A DNA stretch of 64,000 nucleotides from Parasporobacterium paucivorans DSM 15970 (GCF_900141895.1 NZ_FQYT01000013.1:1-64000); one strand, 5' to 3'; positions 7,469-17,139 are shown, counted from the first letter of the stretch. Notes: generated from the letters alone by a model not told the origin. A program made the numbers and translations.

Positions 7469-7660
7469 AGTATTCAACCAGGATATCGGAGGCATGCCAA
7501 ACTAAATACGCTGGATTTAACTGATGACTGGAAAGATCTAGGCACTTTTTTAGCGACAGATACCTGGTCTGCCGAAGAAGAAAAAACTAATGTAAACAAT
7601 ATTTTAAAGTGCAGTGAATACATGCCGCGGATTTGCAAAGAACCATTCACGGCACGTTAA
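7469..7660 (+). pseudogene. in-frame continuation of the riboswitch-controlled gene, broken
   Basis: Reading on past the TAA in the same frame gives 63 codons, including LNTLDLTDDWKDLGTFLA and CSEYMPRICKE, up to TAA at 7658. There is no start codon with a ribosome site. The words QDIVGSPG-stop and QDIGGMPN-stop occur about 40 bases apart in two frames, suggesting a small duplication or deletion. The remaining bases to 7777 hold nothing I recognise. Confidence 0.45.
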
Positions 7661-7777
7661 ACAGCTGTCAGGGAATACTGGTTATTTTTGCCCCAGCATG
7701 TCACAATAATTCTGTAAAGTACTTATCGATGTGGTTCCTGCAAAGGCATGCCTTTTAGAAGGAAGCGTGAGTGCTCC

Positions 7778-8284
7778 ATGAGAAATCGTAAGAAAATAAT
7801 TGCCATAGGTCTGGTTGTTCTCTGTATGCTCCTGATCTTCCTGTTTTCGTCACAGCCTGCCCCTCAATCATCCGAATTGAGCATGGAAATCGGAGAAGCG
7901 ATTGGGAAGGTTTTTGTGGAAGGCTTTGATGAAATGACAGAGGGTGAGCAGGCCGACTATGCGATGAATATTGATTATGCAATTAGGAAGGCCTCACATG
8001 CCTTGGAATTTGTACTATTGGGCGGACTGTTCATGGCTGTTTTTGGAATATACAGGCTCAGAATACGGATGCCGGTCGCCCTGCTGGGCACCGCATTATA
8101 TGCTGTCAGTGATGAACTCCATCAGCATTTTGTAATGGGGCGTGCCGGACAGGGTAAGGATGTTCTGATAGACAGTATTGGAGCAGTGCTTGGAATACTT
8201 GTCTACGCGGGAGTTGTTCTGCTGAAAAAGAGACGGACAAAAACCAAAGTCTCCCGGCAAGAGGGCAAGCGGCCCATTGAATAA
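7778..8284 (+). CDS. VanZ-like membrane protein
   Basis: About 168 residues in the VanZ-like family: an N-terminal membrane segment followed by FLFSSQP, then KASHALEFVLLGG, then DELHQHFVMGRAGQGKDVLI near the last membrane segments. The family is named after a teicoplanin resistance accessory gene, but most members have no known resistance role. The start is uncertain: ATG at 7748 is in frame, while 7778 is preferred because the protein then begins with the usual basic MRNRKK before the membrane segment. It lies just upstream of the polysaccharide operon promoter. Confidence 0.8.
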   Translation: MRNRKKIIAIGLVVLCMLLIFLFSSQPAPQSSELSMEIGEAIGKVFVEGFDEMTEGEQADYAMNIDYAIRKASHALEFVLLGGLFMAVFGIYRLRIRMPVALLGTALYAVSDELHQHFVMGRAGQGKDVLIDSIGAVLGILVYAGVVLLKKRRTKTKVSRQEGKRPIE

Positions 8285-8298
8285 GAAATCCTTAATTA

Positions 8299-8327
8299 TT
8301 GATATTATTGTATATTTGGGGTATAAT
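8299..8327 (+). promoter_or_regulatory. promoter of the exopolysaccharide operon
   Basis: TTGATA (8299-8304), a 17-base spacer and TATAAT (8322-8327) precede a leader of about 200 bases before the first gene. Confidence 0.8.
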
Positions 8328-8531
8328 TAACACAAAGAATACTAGCTTTTGACAATTCGCATTTTCTTGCTTGGTGGGGAAAGAAGGTTAGAAGAAGATG
8401 GAGTAGCAGGAAATCATACGTGTTTTTGAACATGAAGATGGTTGACTGCTATTTTTGTCTAAAAGTATCAGACGGTTATTTGACAGGGAATGGAACAGGT
8501 AAACAATTACCTTGATGGGGGTTATGATTAC
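8328..8531 (+). other. leader region of the exopolysaccharide operon
   Basis: This is a transcribed stretch of about 200 bases with no clear terminator. It holds a possible 27-codon ORF (8432-8515) without a convincing ribosome site. No known polysaccharide-operon RNA element could be recognised. Confidence 0.4.
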
Positions 8532-9284
8532 ATGAAACATTCAAATAAGGAAACCGAAATTGATATGAGAGAAATATTGAGGATACTGCGTGACAGGCTC
8601 TGGATTATTCTGCTTGCAGGAATTGTCTTTATGATTGGAACCTACTCGTTCAGCAGGTTCGTTCTGACTCCTGTATATGAATCCACTACAAAGATATATA
8701 TTATAAACGTGGAGGGAACCGGAACATCGATAACCTATTCGGATCTGCAGACGGGCAGCCAGCTCACGCAGGATTATATGCAGCTCATCGTGAGCCGGCC
8801 GGTGACGGAGCAGGTGATCAAGGACCTTGACCTGAACATGTCGTACGGGGAACTTGCCTCGCTCATAACCGTCAACAATCCAGCGAATACCAGAATACTC
8901 GACATTACTGTGAAATATACGGATCCAATTATGGCAAAAGAAATCGCGGACGCCGTAAGGGGCGCAGCGGCAGACCAGATTCTTAAGATCATGAACATCG
9001 ATCAGGTCAATGTGGTGGAGGAAGCAAACGTACCAACATCGGCATCCAAGCCCAACATTTTGAAAAATACAGTCATCGGAGCTTTTCTCGGTATCCTGAT
9101 TGCCTGCCTGATTGTATTCACTGGATATTTTCTGGACGATACGATAAAGACCGGCGATGACGTGGAAAAATATCTTGGAATAAGTGTATTAAGCGCAATT
9201 CCGGCTCAGCGCAGTATGGTTGAGTCTGGGAAAAAATCAAAAGCCAGAGCAAAGGCGGAACAAGCGGAAAACGCAGCTGAATAG
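8532..9284 (+). CDS. polysaccharide chain-length/co-polymerase protein, Wzz/CpsC family
   Basis: The protein has about 250 residues with a membrane segment near 20-42, an extracytoplasmic Wzz domain, a proline-containing segment (VPTSASKP) and a second membrane segment around 175-197, then a basic tail. In Gram-positive bacteria this CpsC/YveK type partners a cytoplasmic tyrosine kinase, which follows directly here. Start 8532 is chosen over 8490 because TGGGGG stands before it. It begins the main polysaccharide operon. Confidence 0.9.
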   Translation: MKHSNKETEIDMREILRILRDRLWIILLAGIVFMIGTYSFSRFVLTPVYESTTKIYIINVEGTGTSITYSDLQTGSQLTQDYMQLIVSRPVTEQVIKDLDLNMSYGELASLITVNNPANTRILDITVKYTDPIMAKEIADAVRGAAADQILKIMNIDQVNVVEEANVPTSASKPNILKNTVIGAFLGILIACLIVFTGYFLDDTIKTGDDVEKYLGISVLSAIPAQRSMVESGKKSKARAKAEQAENAAE

Positions 9285-9299
9285 AAAGAGGTCGTGCGT

Positions 9300-10022
9300 A
9301 TGAAAACCGTAAAGATAAACAAGCTGATTAAACTGGATTATTATGCGGACGAAGCATATAAGAAATTAAGAACCAATATTCAGTTTTCCGGTCATGATAT
9401 CAAGACTGTAGGTATCACAAGCTGTCTCGATGATGAGGGAAAGAGCAGTATAGCCTTTAACCTTGCCCTTTCGACAGCCAGTGCAGGTAAAAGGACTGTA
9501 TTTGTGGATGCGGACTTACGGAAATCCGTAACAATGGGCCGATACAGGATCGAGGAAAACGTTGAGGGCCTCAGTCATTATCTTTCGGGAATAGATGCTG
9601 AAGAATCCGTATACCCGACAAGCATTAGCAATCTGTATATGCTATTTTCGGGTCCCCTTCCACCGAACCCGTCCGAGCTGTTGAACGGGGAGCGTTTCCG
9701 GAATCTGGTCAGGAGACTCAGACAGGAATATGATTATGTAATAATCGATACACCGCCTTTGGGGAAAGTCATCGATGCTGCCGTAGTGGCAGGTGTCTGT
9801 GATGGCGTGATACTTGTCATATCTACAAACAGAGTAAGCTACAAATTCGCACAGGCTGTCAAGGAACAGCTTGAAAAAACCGGATGCCGTATTCTCGGAG
9901 CGGTGCTTAACAATGTGGAGATATCCAAATCAGGATTATATGGAAAGTATTATGGCAAATACTATGGTAAGCACAATGAAAAGTACGCAGGAGATGAAAG
10001 TCCTGGAAACGGGGGGAGTTAA
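9300..10022 (+). CDS. polysaccharide tyrosine kinase, CpsD/YwqD family
   Basis: About 240 residues of a BY-kinase. A Walker A-like DDEGKSS (around 45-51), Walker A' VFVDADLRKS and Walker B VIIDTPP are present. The C-terminus has a tyrosine cluster (YGKYYGKYYGKH) that is the usual autophosphorylation tail. The P-loop is slightly unusual, with CLDDEGKSS where PGEGKT/S is common, but the key Lys and Ser remain. It forms a two-component pair with the upstream CpsC and controls chain length and assembly. AGAGG precedes the ATG at 9300. Confidence 0.9.
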   Translation: MKTVKINKLIKLDYYADEAYKKLRTNIQFSGHDIKTVGITSCLDDEGKSSIAFNLALSTASAGKRTVFVDADLRKSVTMGRYRIEENVEGLSHYLSGIDAEESVYPTSISNLYMLFSGPLPPNPSELLNGERFRNLVRRLRQEYDYVIIDTPPLGKVIDAAVVAGVCDGVILVISTNRVSYKFAQAVKEQLEKTGCRILGAVLNNVEISKSGLYGKYYGKYYGKHNEKYAGDESPGNGGS

Positions 10023-11960
10023 ATGCGGAATATCCTTGCCGGAAAAACAAATGTAATCAAAAGAGTGCTTAAGGCAGCCAGTGATGCACTTGTTATAATC
10101 GTGTGCACATACCTGTCCCTTTTTATTCGGTTTGATTTCAAAATTACCCAGGTCGATTTCCAGTATCTGGATTCATTGGGGCGCTATCTGCCATTCAATA
10201 TAGTGATGACAATCCTTGTTTTTTATCTATTCAGGCTGTATCACAGCATCTGGAGTCTGGCAAGCATATTGGAAATGAGCAGGATTTTCCTGGCATCCCT
10301 TATTTCATCGGCTATTCAGGTTGTTGGAATCCTGCTTATCGGTTACCGTGTGCCGGTAGGCTATTATCTTATATACACGTCATCTCTGTTTGTCCTGACA
10401 CTGATGACCAGATTCATGTACAGATCCATCATGATGATACGGAGCAGAGTGCGCTATGGAGACTCTAGTATTGTCAATACTATGATAATTGGAGCCGGGC
10501 ACGCGGCGGGTATCCTTATCCAGGGAATGGATTCCGAAACATTACACCAAAACCGGAAAATATGCTGTCTGGTGGACGATGCACCGGAAAAACAGGGCAG
10601 CTATATCCAGGGAGTTAAAGTGATGGGAACCAGAGAGGACATTCTTTCTCTGGCATCCAAATATAAGATTGATGAGATAATTATTTCGATTCCGTCTGCC
10701 ACAAAAGAAAATGTTGCCGAAATAATAGACATATGCAATGAAACAAAATGCGACTTGAAAATCTTTCCAGGTGTCTACCAGATGGTCAACGGGGAGCACG
10801 GGGTTGGCAAACTCAGGAAAGTCAAACTGGAAGACCTCCTCGGCAGGAGCCCGGTTGAAGTGGATCTTGTCAGAGTGAAAAACAATATACGTGGAAAAGT
10901 TATCCTGGTAACAGGCGGAGGAGGGTCAATCGGCAGTGAAATATGCAGGCAGATTGCCATGGGGGAGCCGAAACAGTTAATCGTATTGGATGAATATGAA
11001 AATGGTGCCTACGACCTTCAGCAGGAGATCGTGTCAAATTACCCGGAGCTGGATCTGGTGGTTCTGATCGCATCCGTACGGAACAGGGAAGGAATATATG
11101 AAATATTTAATGCATACAGACCGGATATTGTCTACCATGCCGCTGCCCATAAGCATGTGCCCCTCATGGAGGCCAGCCCGAATGAAGCTATAATCAACAA
11201 TGTGTTCGGTACTGTGAATACGGTAATGGCCGCAGATAAATTTGATGTCAGGCGATTCGTCATGATATCGACGGATAAGGCGGTGAATCCGACCAATATC
11301 ATGGGTGCATCCAAGTGCATCTGTGAGATGATCATCCAGGTATTCAACAAATATTCAGCCACAGATTTTGTTGCGGTCCGATTCGGCAACGTGCTTGGTT
11401 CAAACGGAAGTGTCATTCCCCTGTTTGAAAAGCAGATTGCCAATGGCGGACCGGTCACAGTGACACATCCGGATATAACCAGGTACTTCATGACCATACC
11501 GGAAGCGGTGTCGCTGGTTTTGGAGGCAGGAGAATTTGCACTGGGAGGAGAAATATTCATCCTGGATATGGGCGAACCGGTTAAGGTCCTGGATCTGGCA
11601 GTCAATATTATCCGACTTTCCGGTCTCAAGCCATATGAGGATATTCGAATCGAATTCACGGGACTCAGACCTGGCGAAAAGATGTTCGAGGAGCTGATCA
11701 GAAATACGAACGGTCTTGGAGAGACACCTAACCGGAAGATTCACGTTGAACAGCCCTTTGAGATAGATATGAAAACTTTCATCAGGCAGTTAAAGAGGCT
11801 GAAACGTGCGTGCTACAACGACACGGCGGACATTCGGAAATTCGTGCAGCAAATCGTGCCCACCTACAGATATGGAACCGAAGAGACAAATGGACAGACA
11901 AACGAACAGGGCGGACGGCCGGCAAGTACTGCGCATGATGTGGACAGAAAAAACAAATAA
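10023..11960 (+). CDS. membrane-bound nucleotide-sugar 4,6-dehydratase, CapD/PglF/WbpM family
   Basis: The 645-residue protein has four N-terminal membrane segments (about 15-145), a CoA-binding-like domain and a C-terminal SDR dehydratase. The NAD motif is TGGGGSIGSE, and the catalytic region MISTDKAVNPTNIMGASK has the STDK-Met-Lys variant of this family. Such enzymes convert UDP-GlcNAc or UDP-GalNAc to 4-keto-6-deoxy sugars, giving QuiNAc or bacillosamine precursors. It overlaps the kinase transcript with no gap, so it is co-transcribed. The exact sugar made cannot be read from sequence. Confidence 0.9.
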   Translation: MRNILAGKTNVIKRVLKAASDALVIIVCTYLSLFIRFDFKITQVDFQYLDSLGRYLPFNIVMTILVFYLFRLYHSIWSLASILEMSRIFLASLISSAIQVVGILLIGYRVPVGYYLIYTSSLFVLTLMTRFMYRSIMMIRSRVRYGDSSIVNTMIIGAGHAAGILIQGMDSETLHQNRKICCLVDDAPEKQGSYIQGVKVMGTREDILSLASKYKIDEIIISIPSATKENVAEIIDICNETKCDLKIFPGVYQMVNGEHGVGKLRKVKLEDLLGRSPVEVDLVRVKNNIRGKVILVTGGGGSIGSEICRQIAMGEPKQLIVLDEYENGAYDLQQEIVSNYPELDLVVLIASVRNREGIYEIFNAYRPDIVYHAAAHKHVPLMEASPNEAIINNVFGTVNTVMAADKFDVRRFVMISTDKAVNPTNIMGASKCICEMIIQVFNKYSATDFVAVRFGNVLGSNGSVIPLFEKQIANGGPVTVTHPDITRYFMTIPEAVSLVLEAGEFALGGEIFILDMGEPVKVLDLAVNIIRLSGLKPYEDIRIEFTGLRPGEKMFEELIRNTNGLGETPNRKIHVEQPFEIDMKTFIRQLKRLKRACYNDTADIRKFVQQIVPTYRYGTEETNGQTNEQGGRPASTAHDVDRKNK

Positions 11961-11995
11961 CGGAAAACGCTGTGTTGGTAAAGGGGAGCTCAGGG

Positions 11996-13801
11996 ATGAA
12001 ATATCTATGGGTAAAAAGACTGTTCGATATACTTCTGTCATTGTTTGGGCTGATTGTCTTTTCGCCGGTTTTTCTGGGGGTCGTTATCGCGATTAAGCTC
12101 GACACGGAGGGCCCCGTGTTATTCAGGCAAAAGAGGGTCGGTATCCATAAGACCAATTTTAATATCCTCAAATTCAGGACAATGCGGATAGATACACCTA
12201 AGGATGTACCGAAACACATGCTGATAAATCCTGAGCAGTGGATCACCAGGACGGGAAGGTTTCTGCGCAGGACAAGCCTGGATGAGCTGCCCCAGATATG
12301 GAATGTCCTTACCGGACAGATGACCATTATCGGTCCGAGACCGGCTCTGTGGAACCAGGAGGATTTGATAGCGGAACGTGACAAATACGGAGCCAATGAT
12401 ATCAAACCGGGGGTCACGGGATGGGCACAGATAAACGGACGGGACGGGCTATCCGTTGAAGTTAAGGCAAAAATGGATGGAGAATATGTCCGAAAAATGG
12501 GATTTTGGCTTGATTTTAAATGCTTTTTCAAGTCATTTATAAAAGTATTCAAACACATAGGAGTGATAGAGGGAAAAAGACAGGAAGAGAAGAGGAAGCA
12601 TATTTTAATCGTTTCCCAATATTATTATCCGGAACAGTTCCGGATAAATGACATTTCTACTGAATGGGTAAAGAAAGGATACAAAGTAACAGTCGTCACG
12701 GGCATACCAAATTACCCTCAGGGAAAATTTTTCGAAGGGTATGGACTGTTCAAAAAAAGAAAGGATGAAAACAACGGTGTGAACATTATAAGGATTCCAA
12801 TTGTGCCAAGAGGGAAGAATCCGGTATTCCTGGGCCTGAATTACATATCTTTCGTCATATCCGGTTTTTTCTGGAAGATATTCACAGGTATCAGGGCCGA
12901 TTATGTGTTCATCTTTGGGCTGTCCCCAATCCTCCAGGCTCTTCCTGGCGTATGGTATGCGAGGAAGAGAAAGATTCCCTGCTATCTATATGTGCAGGAT
13001 CTCTGGCCGGAGAGTCTGGAAATGGTTTCCGGGATATCGAATAAAAGGATTTTGGGCGTTATTGGACGGATTGTCGATTATATTTATCAACACTGCACTA
13101 TGATATTCACAACATCCGAAAGCTTTCTTGAAGCTATTGCTATGCGGAATATTCCGCGAAACAAGCTGGAATACTGGCCCCAATATGCCGAGGATTTTTA
13201 TATGCCAATTCCAAAAAAGAAAGTAGGAGAAATTCCAGAGGACGGAGCCTTTAACATAATTTTTACTGGAAATATCGGCAATGCCCAGGGGTTGGACATT
13301 CTGCCGGAGACGGCTGAACGTCTGAGAGCAGCAGGATTTGAGAAAAAGATTCGCTTTAATATCGTCGGGGACGGTCGCTACAGGGAAACCCTTGAAGCAC
13401 TTGTGAAAAACAAGGATGTGGGAGGTATGTTCAATTTCATTCCAAAGCAGCCCCCAGACCGGATTCCTCACCTTCTGGCAGCCAGTGACGCAGCGTTCCT
13501 TTGTCTTACACCAAGTCCGGTATTTGCCAAAACAATTCCGGCGAAGCTTCAGTCCTACCTTGCCTGTGGGATACCTGTAATCGCTTCAGCAGAAGGAGAG
13601 ACGGAAAAAATTCTTCGTGTATCAGGTGCAGGCGTTTGTGTTCCCCCAAAAGATGTCGGGGGACTGGCAGAAAAGATTATAGAGATATGCAGCAAGCCAA
13701 AAGAAGAAATGTACCATATGGGAAACAATGCAAGCAATTTCAGCAGGAATTATTTTTCCAAGACAGAGCTGTTAAACAAAATGGACCGTTACTTTGAGTA
13801 G
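11996..13801 (+). CDS. fused initiating sugar transferase (PGT) and GT4 glycosyltransferase
   Basis: The 601-residue protein joins two enzymes. Residues about 1-190 are a monotopic phosphoglycosyl transferase (WcaJ/PglC type) with an N-terminal membrane segment, KFRTM, DELPQIWNVL, GPRPA and PGVTGWAQINGRD. From about 205 to the end it is a WbuB-like GT4 enzyme starting ILIVSQYYYPEQ and containing FTGNIGNAQGLD and GIPVIASAEGE. The first half would load a sugar phosphate on undecaprenyl phosphate and the second add the next sugar. WbuB is a putative FucNAc transferase, which fits the CapEFG genes downstream. The reading frame is uninterrupted, so this is a real fusion. Start 11996 follows GGGGAG. 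Confidence 0.88.
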   Translation: MKYLWVKRLFDILLSLFGLIVFSPVFLGVVIAIKLDTEGPVLFRQKRVGIHKTNFNILKFRTMRIDTPKDVPKHMLINPEQWITRTGRFLRRTSLDELPQIWNVLTGQMTIIGPRPALWNQEDLIAERDKYGANDIKPGVTGWAQINGRDGLSVEVKAKMDGEYVRKMGFWLDFKCFFKSFIKVFKHIGVIEGKRQEEKRKHILIVSQYYYPEQFRINDISTEWVKKGYKVTVVTGIPNYPQGKFFEGYGLFKKRKDENNGVNIIRIPIVPRGKNPVFLGLNYISFVISGFFWKIFTGIRADYVFIFGLSPILQALPGVWYARKRKIPCYLYVQDLWPESLEMVSGISNKRILGVIGRIVDYIYQHCTMIFTTSESFLEAIAMRNIPRNKLEYWPQYAEDFYMPIPKKKVGEIPEDGAFNIIFTGNIGNAQGLDILPETAERLRAAGFEKKIRFNIVGDGRYRETLEALVKNKDVGGMFNFIPKQPPDRIPHLLAASDAAFLCLTPSPVFAKTIPAKLQSYLACGIPVIASAEGETEKILRVSGAGVCVPPKDVGGLAEKIIEICSKPKEEMYHMGNNASNFSRNYFSKTELLNKMDRYFE

Positions 13802-13832
13802 AGATGAATTCATGGATGCAACAGAGGAAAAT

Positions 13833-14975
13833 ATGACGAATATAAGCGAAAAATCCACAAAGATTCAAATTGCTGTTTTATGTTTTGCTACTAACATTTC
13901 GCAGCTTCCTATTCTTGTGGAGCGGGGACTGACTACAATCGTCGCTATGCCGTTGTGGGTTGTTGCATTGCTGCTCATTGTCTTCAAAAACAGATACAAG
14001 TTAAAAAAAGAGATATTCTTCCTTTTGGTCATGGCAGTTCTCTTTCTGATCGGTCAATGCTTAGCCACTATAATTAACGGGAATGATTACCTGATCACCA
14101 GCCTTTCCTATCCGTTCTATCTCAGTATATTTATGGTTTTAGTCATATATTTTTATTCGGGAAAGATGACCGAAAAAGATTTTGGAATAATTGCTGCCGG
14201 GTATATTTCAAGCACAGCCATCGTTGCATTTGCAGTATATTTCACCTATTTTCGAGGTGGTTTTGACTGGAATTCGATCCAATACGTGTACAGTTCAAAA
14301 AATTCAGTCTCCCAAATAATTTTTACGGCAATTACGCTGCTGATATTCTGTATCAGGCCAACCAGGAAGTATCAGAGGGTGTTTAAATATGCAGGTGTCC
14401 TGTTGTTTACAGTTTTTCTGCTTGCATTAAGAAGCAGGGCAAGTATTTTAGGCCTCCTGATCATAATTATCATTGTCGTATTCTTCAGCAGGGCAGACTG
14501 GAAAATCAAGGCGCTGATAATGCTGGTAATCGTCGGTTTTGCGATTGCACTGTTTTCAAATGATTCCCTGTATAATTTTTTAGTCAATAATATTCTGCTT
14601 GGAAACAGGGATATCAAGAATCTGGATGAGGTCTCTTCCGGACGCTTGGATATACTGAGTACATTTCCAAGTCTGATTGAAGGGAACGGGTTGCTTGGAG
14701 CAGGCAACCGATATTATGAATGCTTTTATCTGGCTGCGTTTTTGCAGCACGGATATATATTTGGAAGCATTCTGATTATTGTGGCAATATATCCGGCGAT
14801 ATGGGCTGTACGCCACTTGAGGATGGACGAAAGCGTGAACATCATGTTTCTGGTTCTCGCAGTCAGTTATTGTGTCAATGGCATATTTGAGGGAGTTGCT
14901 CCATTAGGACCAGGAGTCAAATGTTATTTCGTATGGCTCATGCTCGGACTGATGTTAAAGAGAGAGCATAGTTAA
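13833..14975 (+). CDS. O-antigen polymerase/ligase-like membrane protein (Wzy)
   Basis: About 380 residues, almost wholly hydrophobic with roughly ten membrane segments. A long extracytoplasmic loop near the C-terminal third contains SSGRLDI, typical of Wzy/WaaL-type proteins. It probably polymerises repeat units on the outer face of the membrane. AGAGGAAA precedes ATG 13833; in-frame TTG 13794 and ATG 13812 are alternatives. Confidence 0.78.
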   Translation: MTNISEKSTKIQIAVLCFATNISQLPILVERGLTTIVAMPLWVVALLLIVFKNRYKLKKEIFFLLVMAVLFLIGQCLATIINGNDYLITSLSYPFYLSIFMVLVIYFYSGKMTEKDFGIIAAGYISSTAIVAFAVYFTYFRGGFDWNSIQYVYSSKNSVSQIIFTAITLLIFCIRPTRKYQRVFKYAGVLLFTVFLLALRSRASILGLLIIIIIVVFFSRADWKIKALIMLVIVGFAIALFSNDSLYNFLVNNILLGNRDIKNLDEVSSGRLDILSTFPSLIEGNGLLGAGNRYYECFYLAAFLQHGYIFGSILIIVAIYPAIWAVRHLRMDESVNIMFLVLAVSYCVNGIFEGVAPLGPGVKCYFVWLMLGLMLKREHS

Positions 14976-14986
14976 AGGTGGGAAGA

Positions 14987-16042
14987 ATGAGGATAGTCGT
15001 AAATGATATAGCTGCAAGCTCAGGGGGAGCACTATCGATTCTCAGAAGTTTTCATGGTTTTCTTCAAAAGTCAGATTATGGAAAGGAGCATGAATGGATA
15101 TTCCTGTTGGGAGACCGCCATATAGAGGAAAACGGAAATATCAAAGTTATTGTACTGGATAAAGTCAAAAAAAACTGGTTTTCACGTTTGGCTTTTGACG
15201 CAGTTTCAGGAAGCCGGTTTATATCAAAATTGAAGCCGGATATCATCTTTTCCCTTCAGAATACCATGGTTTACGGCTTGGCTTGCCCCCAGATTCTATA
15301 TGTGCACCAGTCAATCCCCTTTCAAAAAATAAAAAAGTTCTCATTTTTTAAGCCTGAAGAAAGAAAACTGGCGGTATATCAATATCTGATCGGCACAATG
15401 ATCAGAAGTTCGATAAAAAGAGCCGATGGAGTTATCGTGCAAACTCGATGGATCAGGGACGCAGTTATTGAGTCAACGGGGATTTCGGAGGGACGGATCA
15501 ACAGCATTTTCCCTGAATGTGATTCTCCGCCTCCAAACATTGAAAAAATCCAATTTGACCGGCATAAATTCTTCTATCCAGCTTCAAAGGATATATACAA
15601 AAATCACAAATGCATCTGTGAAGCCGGTGAGATTTTACGAAAGAAGGGCATAGCAGATTTTGAAATATTTCTGACACTTGAGCAGGCAGAGCCAGGGCAG
15701 AATATCACATATCTGGGGGCTATATCGCGGGAGTCCGTAATGCAAAAATATAAAATGACTACCCTGATTTTTCCTTCGTATATTGAAACTGTTGGTCTGC
15801 CCCTTTTGGAAGCCCGCATGTCTGGAAGCATCATAATTGCTTGTGATTGCCCGTTTGCACATGAAGTTCTCGATGGATATGAAAACGCCTATTATTTTGA
15901 TCCATTCAATCCGGAGGAGCTGGCGAGGCTGATGGAAGGGGTGCTAAGAGGCGATATAATCCGAAAAGCGACAAAACGATGGGAACCGGATACGACGGGA
16001 TGGGAAGGCGTTGTGCAGATTATTCTTGAAACAGCAAATTGA
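14987..16042 (+). CDS. glycosyltransferase, GT4-like
   Basis: About 351 residues with a GT-B layout. It starts MRIVVNDIAASSGGALSIL, contains YVHQSIPFQ, and has a C-terminal donor-binding part with FPSYIETVGLPLLEARMSG, the E-x7-E-like element of GT4 enzymes. It probably adds one sugar of the repeat unit. AAAGGTGGG lies before ATG 14987. Confidence 0.82.
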   Translation: MRIVVNDIAASSGGALSILRSFHGFLQKSDYGKEHEWIFLLGDRHIEENGNIKVIVLDKVKKNWFSRLAFDAVSGSRFISKLKPDIIFSLQNTMVYGLACPQILYVHQSIPFQKIKKFSFFKPEERKLAVYQYLIGTMIRSSIKRADGVIVQTRWIRDAVIESTGISEGRINSIFPECDSPPPNIEKIQFDRHKFFYPASKDIYKNHKCICEAGEILRKKGIADFEIFLTLEQAEPGQNITYLGAISRESVMQKYKMTTLIFPSYIETVGLPLLEARMSGSIIIACDCPFAHEVLDGYENAYYFDPFNPEELARLMEGVLRGDIIRKATKRWEPDTTGWEGVVQIILETAN

Positions 16043-16074
16043 ACAAGTGAACGCTCTTGGGAGGGGAGGATCCT

Positions 16075-17139
16075 ATGAATTTTGAAATCATTGATTCGGA
16101 AGAAGAATTTCTGCAATTAAGAGAAAAGTGGAATTCGATAGCCGCTTCCATGGAGGATGCCACGCCTTTTCAAACCTGGGAATGGAATTTCGCCTGGTGG
16201 AAAAATTCGGAGGATGAAATCCTTCTGCATATCATTAAAGGTTACGAGGGAACAGAAATATATGGAATAGCGCCGCTGGTAATTCGAAACGGAACTACTT
16301 CTTTTATCGGAGGGGAGCATATTGACTACGGGCTATTTCTTATCCATAAAAAAAAGTATGAGGTGATATCGGGTTTCGTAGACATGCTGCGAAAGGACGC
16401 AGATGCTTTCGTCCTCCAGCAGATGCCTTCCCATTCGCCTCAGATTCATTCCATAAAACGGATTCTTTCCGGGAAAAACAAGTGCTTGATTCGTGAAATG
16501 ACGCGTACCGCGTATATTTCTTTGAGAGAATATGAAGATTTTGATGATTATTACACTTTACTGAGCAAGAATTTACGACAGAACACGATCCGCCCGTCGA
16601 TAAAATCCGGGATAACGTTTCAGCATGCAGAAATCAACGATGACATTCTGCATACGATACTATCATTGTATGAGGAGAGGCAGCGAGAGCGGATTAACAG
16701 GTCCGGGCTGTCCTGGCTGCCAGGGATGTTGAAAAATAAGGATGCACAACCCCTCTATTCCGTCTATATCGCCAGGATTGAAGACGACGATGCTGCCTTT
16801 ATGGTAACCATGACATATAACAACAGGATTTTTCTGTGGTTAACCGCCTATGCTCCTGCACATGGGAATATCTATCCAGGCCAGGGGCTTTATTACCATA
16901 TCATCCGATACGGTTTTGAACAGAAGATTGATGTCATATCCTTTATGCGGGGCGATTATGACTTCAAGTTAAGGTGGAACTGTGACATGGATACCAACTA
17001 TTCTGTTTACGGGTATCCAACGCATATCAGCTGCCTGAAGGCCAGGATAACATTCTTTTTGCGACAGAGGCTTCGAAAACTGGTCTACAGCAATCAGACA
17101 ATACACAGGTTTTATCAAAAACGGGCGGGAGGAAAATGA
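16075..17139 (+). CDS. GNAT-type acetyltransferase, CelD/BioF2-like
   Basis: About 354 residues with the pattern of the CelD/FemAB-like acetyltransferase group: an N-terminal TPFQTWEWNFAWW motif, a middle helical segment (LYEERQRER) and a C-terminal GQGLYYHIIRYG with FMRGDYDFKLRW. These proteins often sit in polysaccharide loci and are thought to acylate sugars. GGAGGGGAGG upstream fixes the start at 16075. It overlaps the next gene by four bases. Confidence 0.8.
   Translation: MNFEIIDSEEEFLQLREKWNSIAASMEDATPFQTWEWNFAWWKNSEDEILLHIIKGYEGTEIYGIAPLVIRNGTTSFIGGEHIDYGLFLIHKKKYEVISGFVDMLRKDADAFVLQQMPSHSPQIHSIKRILSGKNKCLIREMTRTAYISLREYEDFDDYYTLLSKNLRQNTIRPSIKSGITFQHAEINDDILHTILSLYEERQRERINRSGLSWLPGMLKNKDAQPLYSVYIARIEDDDAAFMVTMTYNNRIFLWLTAYAPAHGNIYPGQGLYYHIIRYGFEQKIDVISFMRGDYDFKLRWNCDMDTNYSVYGYPTHISCLKARITFFLRQRLRKLVYSNQTIHRFYQKRAGGK

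Noticed and set aside
8432-8515. possible 27-codon leader peptide before the polysaccharide operon
   Set aside because: No ribosome site and no attenuator hairpin follows it in the leader, so leader-peptide control is not supported.
9940-9990. tandem-looking repeats near the end of the tyrosine kinase gene
   Set aside because: They code for the YGKYYGK tyrosine tail normal for BY-kinases, not a separate repeat element.
11782-12558. 258-residue minus-strand ORF across the PglF-like and PGT-GT4 genes
   Set aside because: Runs opposite to two overlapping, well-recognised enzymes and has no signal for translation.
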